Part shown: one piece after another, positions 45,016-53,567 of the stretch
Numbering within the stretch: the stretch's first letter is position 1
How the letters are laid out: every line of letters starts with the position of its first letter
DNA from: Chitinophaga solisilvae
GTDB lineage: Bacteria; Bacteroidota; Bacteroidia; Chitinophagales; Chitinophagaceae
Length of the DNA: 64,000 nucleotides
Direction of reading: 5' to 3'
Assembly (NCBI RefSeq): GCF_009928525.1
Contig: NZ_JAABOK010000004.1
Span: 124,001 to 188,000, forward strand
Notes under the pieces: model-generated
The model's input: the letters and a program-made list of their open reading frames with translations, nothing else
The model's database searches: none
What the model was told of the DNA's origin: nothing
Made by a program: the position numbers and the translations under genes

Positions 45016-45849
45016 ATGAATATTACAGATCTCAGCGGCACCGTGCAGTTGTCGAATGGTGTCCAGATGCCTTATTTCGGATTGGGTGTATTTAAAACAA
45101 ATGAAGGAAAGGAAGTGACGGATGCAGTGACCTATGCGCTGGATGCAGGCTACCGTCATATAGATACAGCCGCCATCTACAAAAATGAAGAAGGCGTAGG
45201 GCAGGCTATTGCCGCCAGTAAAACAGACAGGAAAGAGATATTTCTGACCAGTAAGGTATGGAATGCAGACCAGGGATATGACCAGACGCTGAAAGCGTAT
45301 GATGCATCACTGGAGAAACTGAAAACCGATTACCTGGATCTGTACCTGGTTCACTGGCCGGTAAAAGGTAAATACAAAGAAACATGGCGTGCGCTGGAGC
45401 AGCTGTATGCAGACGGACGCGTGAAAGCAATCGGGGTGAGTAACTTCCTGCAGCATCATCTGGAGGACCTGCTGCAGTCTGCCAAAGTAATACCGATGGT
45501 AAATCAGCTGGAGTTTCATCCGCGGCTGGTGCAGCAGTCATTGCTGGACTTCTGTCAGCAGCACCACGTGCAATACGAAGCCTGGAGCCCGCTCATGCAG
45601 GGTAAGATCTTCGATATCCCTGAGCTGAAAGCACTGGCGGCAAAATATGGAGTATCCGTAGCTCAGCTGGTACTGCGCTGGGATTTGCAGAAAGGTGTAG
45701 TGACCATTCCGAAAAGTATCCGTCAGGACAGGATTATTTCCAATGCGGAGATATTTAACTTTGAGATCAGCACCGAAGACGTAGCCGCCATAGAGAAACT
45801 GGACAAGGGTGAGCGTGTAGGACCTGATCCGGATACCTTCGATTTTTAA
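45016..45849 (+). CDS. Aldo/keto reductase
   Basis: A 277-residue NADPH-dependent carbonyl reductase of the AKR5-like bacterial group. The catalytic tetrad is visible: Asp50 and Tyr55 in HIDTAAIYKNE, Lys80 in FLTSKVWN and His113 in YLVHWPVKG. Coenzyme-binding segments are IGVSNF, VNQLEFHP and the C-terminal VTIPKSIRQDRI. It is transcribed alone from its own promoter and ends at a bidirectional terminator. The physiological substrate is not evident. Confidence 0.92.
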   Translation: MNITDLSGTVQLSNGVQMPYFGLGVFKTNEGKEVTDAVTYALDAGYRHIDTAAIYKNEEGVGQAIAASKTDRKEIFLTSKVWNADQGYDQTLKAYDASLEKLKTDYLDLYLVHWPVKGKYKETWRALEQLYADGRVKAIGVSNFLQHHLEDLLQSAKVIPMVNQLEFHPRLVQQSLLDFCQQHHVQYEAWSPLMQGKIFDIPELKALAAKYGVSVAQLVLRWDLQKGVVTIPKSIRQDRIISNAEIFNFEISTEDVAAIEKLDKGERVGPDPDTFDF

Positions 45850-45868
45850 TCATTGCTTCATAAAGTTG

Positions 45869-45905
45869 TAAAGCGGATGCAGGAGACTGTATCCGCTTTA
45901 TTTGT
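45869..45905. terminator. Bidirectional terminator
   Basis: taaagcggat / atccgcttta stem with a 12-base loop between the convergent aldo/keto reductase and polytopic membrane protein genes, followed by tttgttt on the plus strand. Confidence 0.7.
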
Positions 45906-47340
45906 TTAGCCGCAGCTGATGTAAGGTGGTTAAAGCGAAAGAGAATAATATTACCATAGGCAGTATCTGGTATCTCAGAACGATAGGTGAGGCCAGTATG
46001 CCGAAGGCTGCATTCAGCAGGAAGAACAGGAAGATGACGACAACGGCGCGGCCGAAGGAACCGGCATTTGTTTTCAGCGTCCACCAGAAGAGGGTAATGG
46101 AAAAATAACAGAGATTGATCAGCAGAAACAAGTAAGGATAGTACTGAAAGATGATCCCCTGGGCGGTAAAGCTGAAGGCGGTCACCTGCGAAGAAGGGTA
46201 ATGGAACCACTTTCTGGCGATGCTGCCTACCTGCGGAGCGCCCAGGTTATAGACTTCCAGTTTTTCCACCGGCGGAATGCAGTAGTTGTAAAAGTTGGGC
46301 AGGAGGAAGAATTCAATGTATGGCAGTGGGTGGTGAAGGATCAGGAATTTGCCGTAATCCGCAAACACCGGTGAAACAGTACCCCAGGACCGGATACCGC
46401 CGGTCGTATCCTTTTTATCGTTTGTATGTGCCGCCAGGTATGTTTTCAGCGGGCCGGCCGAATATTTCAGGTAGAAGGCGCCATCCATGGGAGTCATGAG
46501 TTTAAGGGCGGGGTGTATGGTATCGAAATACTGATTTACCGCCTGGTGCAGCTTCAGGCAGGAAGGCGGAGGCGCTTTATCGACGGTGATATACGGATAC
46601 ATGTAGAGGGCATTGTTGGCCAGCTGCCAGCCGCTGAAGACGGAGAACTGTGCGGTGCCCGTGAGTTGCCTGGTCTGCGTTCTGGTATAACTGACGAAGA
46701 GCCCTATCAATATCACCGGCGCCAGGATACCGGTAATTTTCAGCAGGGGTTTATGTCCTGACATCAGGTAAATAACGGCAGTCAGTACCGGATAGAACAT
46801 CGCATTATACCTGAAAGTAAAGGCAACAGCCACCAGTAACGTAATGACAATGATCTGCGATCTTTCAGGCTGATGCATCATCCACAGCAGCTGTGTGATC
46901 CAGCAGAGGCTCATGGCGAGGAACAGCGCATCACTGGAGATATAGTTACTGAGATAGAGGGAAGCCGGATTAAATATCAGGAAGATAAAGATGATGTGGC
47001 GGATGATTTTTCCGGGGTTGTACAAATAGCAGATGGTAAAGAAGAAATACAGTTCAGCGAGGCACAGGGTGATATACTGAAAGCTGACGAGCGCGGTATC
47101 TGACGTGCTGACGAGATGGAACAGGCCGATGAATCTTGAATATCCGATGGGCCAGATGCTGGCGCCGAGGTGCTTCATAGCAGCGAAAATATAACTGTAT
47201 GAGTCAGAGAAGTAATCGGCGTAAGGGTACAGCAGTTTGAATACTGTCAGCTGAAGAATGGCGGCAGCAGCGGAGAGGAGCAGGTAGATACGGTTGGAGC
47301 GGTTTAGCAGAAAAGTGCCGAAGGAGTGGTTATCTGGCAT
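45898..47340 (-). CDS. Polytopic membrane protein, GT-C glycosyltransferase-like
   Basis: A 480-residue inner-membrane protein with about ten hydrophobic helices. A large extracytoplasmic loop (~235-330) lies between helix groups, and an acidic pattern (DYFSDSYSY near residue 42) follows the first helix. This is the arrangement of GT-C enzymes that take sugar from polyprenyl phosphate (PMT/ArnT-like), but no diagnostic full motif is seen, so function stays open. It is transcribed alone; a terminator separates it from the upstream aminotransferase. Confidence 0.65.
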   Translation of the reverse strand: MPDNHSFGTFLLNRSNRIYLLLSAAAAILQLTVFKLLYPYADYFSDSYSYIFAAMKHLGASIWPIGYSRFIGLFHLVSTSDTALVSFQYITLCLAELYFFFTICYLYNPGKIIRHIIFIFLIFNPASLYLSNYISSDALFLAMSLCWITQLLWMMHQPERSQIIVITLLVAVAFTFRYNAMFYPVLTAVIYLMSGHKPLLKITGILAPVILIGLFVSYTRTQTRQLTGTAQFSVFSGWQLANNALYMYPYITVDKAPPPSCLKLHQAVNQYFDTIHPALKLMTPMDGAFYLKYSAGPLKTYLAAHTNDKKDTTGGIRSWGTVSPVFADYGKFLILHHPLPYIEFFLLPNFYNYCIPPVEKLEVYNLGAPQVGSIARKWFHYPSSQVTAFSFTAQGIIFQYYPYLFLLINLCYFSITLFWWTLKTNAGSFGRAVVVIFLFFLLNAAFGILASPIVLRYQILPMVILFSFALTTLHQLRLNK

Positions 47341-47363
47341 AAGGGAACGTTTGCTATATAAAG

Positions 47364-47408
47364 TAAAAAAAATACCTGCAGCGGGCTGTCGCTGCAGGTA
47401 TTTTTTTG
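47364..47408. terminator. Terminator of the aminotransferase gene
   Basis: aatacctgcagc / gctgcaggtatt with A run before and T run after, so it works in both directions. It lies between two minus-strand genes. Confidence 0.8.
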
Positions 47409-47426
47409 TTATGTCTTCCGGAATAT

Positions 47427-48551
47427 TTATTCCGCTGCATTCAGCGCATTGAATACAGCATCAATATCTTCCTTGTTATTATAGAAATTTATTCCCAGCG
47501 TGAGTTTATCGTTTTTATAACGGGCGATGATACGATGTTTTTCCAGCCGGAGATATTGTTCCTGCGTAATATCCAGGCACTGAATAGGGGAAAGATGTTG
47601 TGGTGCATAGCTGGTCAGTATTTTCACGTTGTTTTCCGCTGCTTTCTGATGCAGGTAGGTTATCAGTGAGTATACATGTTCATGGATCGCATCTGCACCT
47701 ATGCCATGGAGGTAATCCAGCGTATGTCCCAGCAGGAGGACATTCATATATGGCAGGGTACCGGTTTCAAAGACGGTAGCATCTTGTTTGGGGGTAAACT
47801 GTGAGTAGTCGTTGTTAGACTGAAAATCCGGGTGGGGATAATCTACGCTGTACCATCCGATAAACTCCGGCTGATATTGCTGCAGTATCCGTTTGGAAAT
47901 GTACATGGCGCCGATACCGTATCCGGCGGTCACCCATTTATAGGCGTGGAAAATGAGTACATCGATGTTGCAGTCAGCCACATCAATAGGATTCACGCCG
48001 AATGACTGGGTAGCATCCACCACAAAGATCAGGTCATGTTTTTTACATAGATCGCCCAGTACTTTGAGGTCGTGGCGGAATCCGGTTCTGAACATCACAT
48101 GGCTGACGATGAGGAGTTTTGTCTCCGGGGTAATTTGTTTTTCTATATCCTCCGGGTGGATGACGCCATTCGCATCGCTGTCCACGAACTGCACGGGATG
48201 GCCGCGTTGCAGCCAGGGGACGAAGCTGGAAGGGAATTCATCTTTCATGGTGATAACGCCGTATTCTTTCGGGAACAGGCCCTGAATAAGGCTCATGCCC
48301 TGGGAGGTATTGGTGATGAATGCGATTTCCTGCGGGGTAGCGTGGAGCATTTGTGCTACCAGTGCCCGCGTATTTTCCGCCTGCGGGTCCCATTCGTTCA
48401 TAACGGTTCTGCCCTGTTCACTCAGTTCAGTGAGGAGTTGCTGTGCCTTTTTTACATAGCGGGTGCTGACAGGTCCGCCGCCATTGGTGGTCAGGTAGAT
48501 GCTGTGCCGGCATACCGGGTAGTCCGCGCGTATTTTATCCCAAACGTTCAT
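47427..48551 (-). CDS. Class V aminotransferase, cysteine desulfurase-like
   Basis: A 374-residue PLP enzyme of fold type I. The phosphate loop is TNTSQGMSLIQ, the PLP Asp is in FVVDATQSFG, and the Schiff-base Lys is in FHAYKWVTAGYGIGAMY. No catalytic Cys loop typical of IscS/SufS is apparent, so desulfurase activity is uncertain; selenocysteine lyase, isopenicillin-epimerase-like or C-S lyase roles are possible. Because the window has egtB and egtD but no egtE, this could be examined as the missing lyase, although it is 12 kb away. It has its own promoter (TATATTTG at 48589-48596). Confidence 0.83.
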   Translation of the reverse strand: MNVWDKIRADYPVCRHSIYLTTNGGGPVSTRYVKKAQQLLTELSEQGRTVMNEWDPQAENTRALVAQMLHATPQEIAFITNTSQGMSLIQGLFPKEYGVITMKDEFPSSFVPWLQRGHPVQFVDSDANGVIHPEDIEKQITPETKLLIVSHVMFRTGFRHDLKVLGDLCKKHDLIFVVDATQSFGVNPIDVADCNIDVLIFHAYKWVTAGYGIGAMYISKRILQQYQPEFIGWYSVDYPHPDFQSNNDYSQFTPKQDATVFETGTLPYMNVLLLGHTLDYLHGIGADAIHEHVYSLITYLHQKAAENNVKILTSYAPQHLSPIQCLDITQEQYLRLEKHRIIARYKNDKLTLGINFYNNKEDIDAVFNALNAAE

Positions 48552-48588
48552 CTGATGGAGTTTATCTGGTTAATTGTTTATGCGTTTT

Positions 48589-48596
48589 CAAATATA
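48589..48596 (-). promoter_or_regulatory. Bacteroidota-type promoter of the aminotransferase gene
   Basis: Minus-strand TATATTTG, with a TTG 20 bases further upstream, lies 37 bases before the ATG. Confidence 0.6.
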
Positions 48597-48797
48597 ATGT
48601 ATTCACGAATGAACCTCAATAAAACCCGCTTAACAGGTAATTAACGTTGGTGATACACTTATTATTTCTGTTAAGAATCAGGAGGTCTTTAATTTTATCT
48701 GCAATAGTATCATCCATCAGTTATCTGCATTTTCTTTTCCTTATCCGGTGTTTCAGGCAAGACCGATTTTTAACCAAGTACTAACGGTAGTTTCTGT

Positions 48798-49415
48798 ATG
48801 GATCAGAACAGTATAGATATTGAGATTGCGAAAATAGACGCGTTAAAGCGGGGAGACACCAAAGCCCTGTCTTACTTCTTTAATAATTATTATCCGCCGT
48901 TATGTCTTTTTGCCACCCGGCTGATTGGCGAAACGGGAGCGGCAGAAGATATCGCGGGAGAGTCATTTGTGAAGCTGTGGGACCGCCGGACGGACTTTCA
49001 GACGGAGCAGAACATAAAAGCATTTTTATACATCACGACGAGGAATGCCTGCATGGATTTTTACAGGAAGAGCCAGCGGCAGGCGCAGTCGAAGAAAGAC
49101 CTGACATATATCATCGGAGATGATATGGAGGATGAAACAGTGATGGAGAATGAGATGATCCGGGCGGCAGTACTGGGAGAGATTTATAAGGAGATAGAAA
49201 ACCTGCCGTTGCGGGCGCGGCAGATTTTCAAGCTGAGTTATATCGATGGCATGAAGAACCAGGAGATAGCAGATGAAATGGGGATAGCGATTAACACGGT
49301 GAAGAACCAGAAGGCACGGGCGATCCAGCTGTTGCGGGGGATGATGCTGAAGAAGGATGTATGGGGCTTTTCAGCGCTGGCATTACTTTTATCTACCCTG
49401 TTACGCCGGAATTAG
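48798..49415 (+). CDS. ECF sigma factor of the peptide/SusCD locus
   Basis: A 205-residue FecI-like sigma factor. Region 2 is seen in LSYFFNNYYPPLCLFATRLI..AEDIAGESFVKLWDRR and region 4 in MKNQEIADEMGIAINTVKNQKARAI. FecR normally follows at once, but here a convergent lanthionine synthetase gene intervenes and fecR lies 2.8 kb downstream. The last 15 bases overlap the 3' end of the synthetase gene. It is the only candidate sigma for the FecR at 52227. Confidence 0.92.
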   Translation: MDQNSIDIEIAKIDALKRGDTKALSYFFNNYYPPLCLFATRLIGETGAAEDIAGESFVKLWDRRTDFQTEQNIKAFLYITTRNACMDFYRKSQRQAQSKKDLTYIIGDDMEDETVMENEMIRAAVLGEIYKEIENLPLRARQIFKLSYIDGMKNQEIADEMGIAINTVKNQKARAIQLLRGMMLKKDVWGFSALALLLSTLLRRN

Positions 49416-52037
49416 CGGAAATCCCAGTTTATCCGGATGGGCATAACGTATCAGGAAATGGAGTATGCCGGTATTGCCCACCATGAAATCAGCAGTAGGG
49501 AACATATGATTGTCAGCCAGCCAGTAGCATTCATTTTCATTTTCCCCGGTAATTTTCAGATTTTGTAATACCTCTACAATCCAGGTGGCGCGATCCAGCC
49601 ATTCCTGGTCCCTGAATATCCGGTAGGCCTCCAGATATACTTCTCCCAGGCCGCTTATACCATGACAAATACCCAGGTTATTCATGATTACTCTGGGAGG
49701 ATGGGCGCGCATCGCTTTTTCAGCGATGGTTTTGTAGGACGGGGTGTTGGTGATTTCGTAGGCGCGCATAAAGGTAAGGGCGATACCGGGAGAGCCCTGG
49801 CACCAGGTTTTTTTGATGCTTTTATCCTTGTTGCTTATTGGCCATAACCAGGCATCTTTTTCCTTAATAGCAGTTTTCATGAGCCATTGCAAACCCTTTT
49901 GAGCAGCAGCTAATGTTAAGGGATTTTTGAATCTGCGGTAAGAGTCCAGCAGGAAGTTGATGATACCTGCGGCGCCATGCGCAAAGCCGGTTATTTTGGC
50001 GGGTTCGTTATTGGCAGAGACAGGAGGGAATATCCAGGAGCCATCTTTTTCCTGACATTGTATAAGAATGTCAGTAATATTAGTGACGGACTGTCGAAGG
50101 AAAGCCGGATCCAGGTGTTGTTCGCAAAGCAGCAGGGCTTCGCCTTTGCCGGCGATACCATAAAAAATGTCAAGGAAGTTATTGTCCTGGCTGAGGCATT
50201 GAGTGATGAGAGGCAGGGTTTCTTCAGCTGCTGTTATCAGCCCGCTGCGGATAGCAGCAGACAAGGCTACCGCGATACCGGCGCCGCCAACATGAAGGCT
50301 GGAGAAGATATTGGGATTGTCCGGCAGGTAGCTTTTAAGCAGGTATGTGATAGTATTGTTCAATAGCTCCTGTATAATTGATTTATCATAATTGAAAGAA
50401 TCAACCAGTGCAAAGAATAATATTGTCCCTGCTGCGCCTCTGTTAATATATTCGTATTTTACTCTCTGAGATTGAGGACTAAACTCATGAACAGCATCGG
50501 TGAAAATCTGTGAGATCCAATAGTTGTCAGTAATACCCATGAAATTATTTAGGCCGGTTATTCCATGTTGAATGAGTGGTGGGATATATGTATTTACCTG
50601 ATGAGCGGTTTGATTATTAATTGTTGGATTTGTACCTAACAGAGTAATAGCATTTTTTATTACAGATATTTCAGGCCGGTTTTCAGGGTCATATTCGAGG
50701 CATTGATAGATTACACCGGCAGTTGTTGGGTTACCGGTTAACCATGCTATTTTGGCGAGAAGTGACCTTTTATCCTGTTTTAAAAGTTTATCCGGATGAA
50801 TACCGGAAAGGATGTATAACATCATGGCGCCAAAGGAGTAGATGTCATCCTGGGGAACAGGATGTATAAACTCTCTTCCTTCAACCCAGAAGGTCCCTTT
50901 CCCGAAGGGCGGATAAGGGTATTGACGTTCCGTACAATAAGCAAGTTCGAAATCAATAATTGTTAATTTATCGTTTTTCCCGACTAGGAAATTATTGGTA
51001 GACAGATCTCTGAAAACGATTTTTTCAGCATGTAGTTTATCCGTGATGTCAAGTATTTGTATCAGGTAGTTGATTAATTTTTTAATGATGGGGGCAGGAA
51101 TATCCAGCCAGTAAATATTGCGTGTTAACTTTTCAATAAGATCGTACAGAGATTCCCCCTTTATGAATTTTATTGCAATGTATTCATCTCCGTAATCGCT
51201 GAAAGCGTCTATCAGCCCGGGTAATGGAATGATTTTCTGCAGCTGCAGATGAAGCTGGTATTGCCATCGTATACGGTCGCACATATCTCTGCCGGCTGGA
51301 TCTATAAACATGCACCAGGTACCTCCTTTTAGTACACATTTGCCGAACCGGAGGAGGTTTTTGATATAGAATCCCTTATAGACATTTCCTCTCAGGTCGA
51401 ATTTCAGTACTTTCAGGATTCTATGTCCCGGTCCTATGATTGCACCAGGCTTGTATGTTGGCTGGGGTATCTCTGGAATGTCAAATACATTGGCTGCCCA
51501 CTCAGGAAGATAATGAGGTGTTTCATACCGGTCAATTACATATTGATTTTGGTTGTTGATCAGAAGATTACAGATATTACCCATCGGATCTTCTCCCTGG
51601 AGTGTGCCATAGCTTCCAAATCTTGCAAATAGTACCGGCCCCAGCTTGATATCGGTAATGGGGCGTGGGGCCTTAAAATTTCCGGTAAGAGACAGTAAAA
51701 GCCGGGCAATAGTTTTCGTGTCTTCATCTGTCTGCGTATAAATAGTAATAGCTTTTCCGATTAGGTGTTCCCCGAATTCTCCCATATTGAGCTGGTAAAC
51801 AGAAAGGTCTGTTTTCAATACTCTGAAGGCAATGTCGAAATCCTTTATTGCGTTAAAAACCAGTTTATACAAGTCCTGTATGGTGCCAGGGATAGCGGAT
51901 AAATGAAGAATCCATCCCTGATCCCGTTTTTTGAGGCCTCCATATATCCATTTATCATCTTCAGTTATCGGACAGGTAAGAATACCCTTTATGAAACCGG
52001 TGAAATTGAATGCAGTTGGGGACTTTTCGGTAAGCAT
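49401..52037 (-). CDS. lanKC: Class III/IV lanthionine synthetase (LanKC/LanL; zinc ligands intact, so class IV-like)
   Basis: An 878-residue three-domain enzyme that installs thioether rings in a ribosomal peptide. The phospho-Ser/Thr lyase domain is ~1-195 (GWILHLSAIP, PRPITDIKLGPVLFARFGSYG). The Ser/Thr kinase domain is ~205-460: catalytic VFRDLSTNNF (Asp344, Asn349) and IIDFELAY (Asp362). The LanC cyclase domain is ~530-878: GFAHGAAGI (His687), WCQGSPGI (Cys746) and ICHGISG (Cys791, His792). Class III enzymes lack these zinc ligands while class IV LanL keep them, so LanL fits better. It has no membrane segment. It is the only minus-strand gene between the sigma and FecR genes. Which peptide it modifies is not shown by adjacency. 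Confidence 0.88.
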   Translation of the reverse strand: MLTEKSPTAFNFTGFIKGILTCPITEDDKWIYGGLKKRDQGWILHLSAIPGTIQDLYKLVFNAIKDFDIAFRVLKTDLSVYQLNMGEFGEHLIGKAITIYTQTDEDTKTIARLLLSLTGNFKAPRPITDIKLGPVLFARFGSYGTLQGEDPMGNICNLLINNQNQYVIDRYETPHYLPEWAANVFDIPEIPQPTYKPGAIIGPGHRILKVLKFDLRGNVYKGFYIKNLLRFGKCVLKGGTWCMFIDPAGRDMCDRIRWQYQLHLQLQKIIPLPGLIDAFSDYGDEYIAIKFIKGESLYDLIEKLTRNIYWLDIPAPIIKKLINYLIQILDITDKLHAEKIVFRDLSTNNFLVGKNDKLTIIDFELAYCTERQYPYPPFGKGTFWVEGREFIHPVPQDDIYSFGAMMLYILSGIHPDKLLKQDKRSLLAKIAWLTGNPTTAGVIYQCLEYDPENRPEISVIKNAITLLGTNPTINNQTAHQVNTYIPPLIQHGITGLNNFMGITDNYWISQIFTDAVHEFSPQSQRVKYEYINRGAAGTILFFALVDSFNYDKSIIQELLNNTITYLLKSYLPDNPNIFSSLHVGGAGIAVALSAAIRSGLITAAEETLPLITQCLSQDNNFLDIFYGIAGKGEALLLCEQHLDPAFLRQSVTNITDILIQCQEKDGSWIFPPVSANNEPAKITGFAHGAAGIINFLLDSYRRFKNPLTLAAAQKGLQWLMKTAIKEKDAWLWPISNKDKSIKKTWCQGSPGIALTFMRAYEITNTPSYKTIAEKAMRAHPPRVIMNNLGICHGISGLGEVYLEAYRIFRDQEWLDRATWIVEVLQNLKITGENENECYWLADNHMFPTADFMVGNTGILHFLIRYAHPDKLGFPLIPA

Positions 52038-52072
52038 ACAAAATGGAATTTCAAGGTATATAAGTTACTATA

Positions 52073-52165
52073 TTAAGGTTTTTGCCTGCAATCAGCTTGC
52101 ATGTTCAGTAAGGCGTAATGGTAGCCGCTTAACGATCGAATAACAAATTGTTCAATAAAATTCAT
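52073..52165 (-). other. Short open frame directly upstream of the lanthionine synthetase
   Basis: A 30-codon frame starting MNFIEQFVIRSLSGYHYALL, ending 35 bases before the synthetase ATG on the same strand, with two Ser and one Cys in a possible core. Position suits a precursor peptide, but there is no recognisable class III/IV leader motif, and the region must also hold the synthetase and fecR promoters. It could be chance. Confidence 0.2.
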
Positions 52166-52226
52166 TAGTACCGCAGGGATTATATGCGTTTTTAAATTGC
52201 AGCTGGATAATGATAAACTTATTACT

Positions 52227-53426
52227 ATGGAGAAAGAAGAACAAGCGTATGCTAATGTAACAAATGTCACGCGTCTGATAATTGCATATTTGCAAAATAC
52301 CTTAACGGCAGAAGAAAGTATTGAGCTGAATGAATGGATATCGCATGATGAACGGAACCGTATTTTGTTTGTTGAATTGGTTAATGATAAAGGAACCGAG
52401 GGGGCTATTAATTATATGCTTGAGGTGGATAAGCCATCCGGACTTAACGGTATAATGAGTCGGATTGGATCAGAAATATCTATTGTCCGTAGTAAATCAG
52501 GAAGGTGGATGTATGCCGCTGCAGCAGCTATGTTGATATTAATCAGTGCCTTTACTGTACTCTATTTTGTTAGCCGGGACAATAAAGTTGATTTATCAGT
52601 TAAACCTCTGTCCGGAAAGTATAACTATGATGTAAAACCTAATGGATATAAGGCTACCCTGACGCTGGGAAGTGGAAAACAGATAAGATTAGGTAAGGGG
52701 GAGGATAGTAGTTTTGTTGTTGATAATAACATTCCGGTAGTAAAGAGGAATGGTGTTATCATGTATGACAGAAATCAAAATGGTATTGTGACGTATAATA
52801 CGCTGAGTACTCCGGTCAGTGGAACATTTAAGGTTTGGCTAAGCGACGGAACGGAAGTATGGTTGAATGCTGGTTCATCTTTACGTTATCCTACGTGTTT
52901 CAATGGAAATGAAAGGAGAGTGTATTTAACAGGAGAAGGATATTTTAAAGTCAAGCGGGATGAGAATATGCCTTTTGTGGTGAATTCCCCCAGATCGACA
53001 GTAGTGGTGCTGGGAACGTCCTTTAATGTGACAGACTATGTAGGAGAAACGAAATCCATAACCACCCTGGAAGATGGGCTGGTAAAAGTTTCGAATGGCA
53101 GGAGGGCCAAATTACTACGACCTGGTAATGCAGCTGTCACTGATGCAAAGGAGCAGATAGTTATAGAAGCAACGAACGTAGCTTCAGCAGTCGGATGGAA
53201 GAATGGTTTCTTTACCTTCAATAATTCAGATATTGATGATGTAATGAAGCAGATTTCCAGGTGGTATGATGTCAGGGTAAAGTATAGCGAAGGTAAAGCT
53301 CCTCCGGTTCATTTTACCGGAGATATTAACAGGGAGTCTTCATTGTCGGAAGTGTTGAAAATGCTGGAATCAACGGGAGGCGTGAAATTTAGTACTGCCG
53401 ATAAAACAATTATTGTATTACCCTGA
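52227..53426 (+). CDS. FecR family anti-sigma factor
   Basis: A 399-residue anti-sigma factor: cytoplasmic part (~1-98), one membrane helix near 101-120 (AAAAMLILISAFTVLYFV), periplasmic FecR domain (VWLSDGTEVWLNAGSSLRYP; VYLTGEGYFKVKRDENMPFV) and DUF4974 at the C-terminus. The start at ATG 52227 is preferred to a TTG ten codons upstream. It precedes an STN-bearing SusC, so a surface signal would be passed through it to the sigma factor at 48798. Base composition is visibly more AT-rich than in the FecR gene at 4897. Confidence 0.93.
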   Translation: MEKEEQAYANVTNVTRLIIAYLQNTLTAEESIELNEWISHDERNRILFVELVNDKGTEGAINYMLEVDKPSGLNGIMSRIGSEISIVRSKSGRWMYAAAAAMLILISAFTVLYFVSRDNKVDLSVKPLSGKYNYDVKPNGYKATLTLGSGKQIRLGKGEDSSFVVDNNIPVVKRNGVIMYDRNQNGIVTYNTLSTPVSGTFKVWLSDGTEVWLNAGSSLRYPTCFNGNERRVYLTGEGYFKVKRDENMPFVVNSPRSTVVVLGTSFNVTDYVGETKSITTLEDGLVKVSNGRRAKLLRPGNAAVTDAKEQIVIEATNVASAVGWKNGFFTFNNSDIDDVMKQISRWYDVRVKYSEGKAPPVHFTGDINRESSLSEVLKMLESTGGVKFSTADKTIIVLP

Positions 53427-53567
53427 TCAGTATAATTCTTTATAGATTTTTAGGCATATAATTTCCTATTGTTAGAACTGAGTCCCTCAGTCCATCACTT
53501 TTTTATCAGTTAGCAATACGATTGATTACCCCGGTTGTATCTTATCAACCTTAAATTATCCGCAAAT

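Noticed and set aside
47427..48551. Calling the class V aminotransferase EgtE
   Set aside because: The fold is right, but it is 12 kb from egtB/egtD, has its own promoter and terminator, and no EgtE-specific feature was recognised.
52166..52270. Extension of the short minus-strand frame upstream of the synthetase, with a Ser/Cys-rich N-terminus resembling a lanthipeptide core
   Set aside because: The Ser/Cys-rich part lies inside the fecR coding sequence on the other strand and would be at the N-terminus, where a leader is expected.
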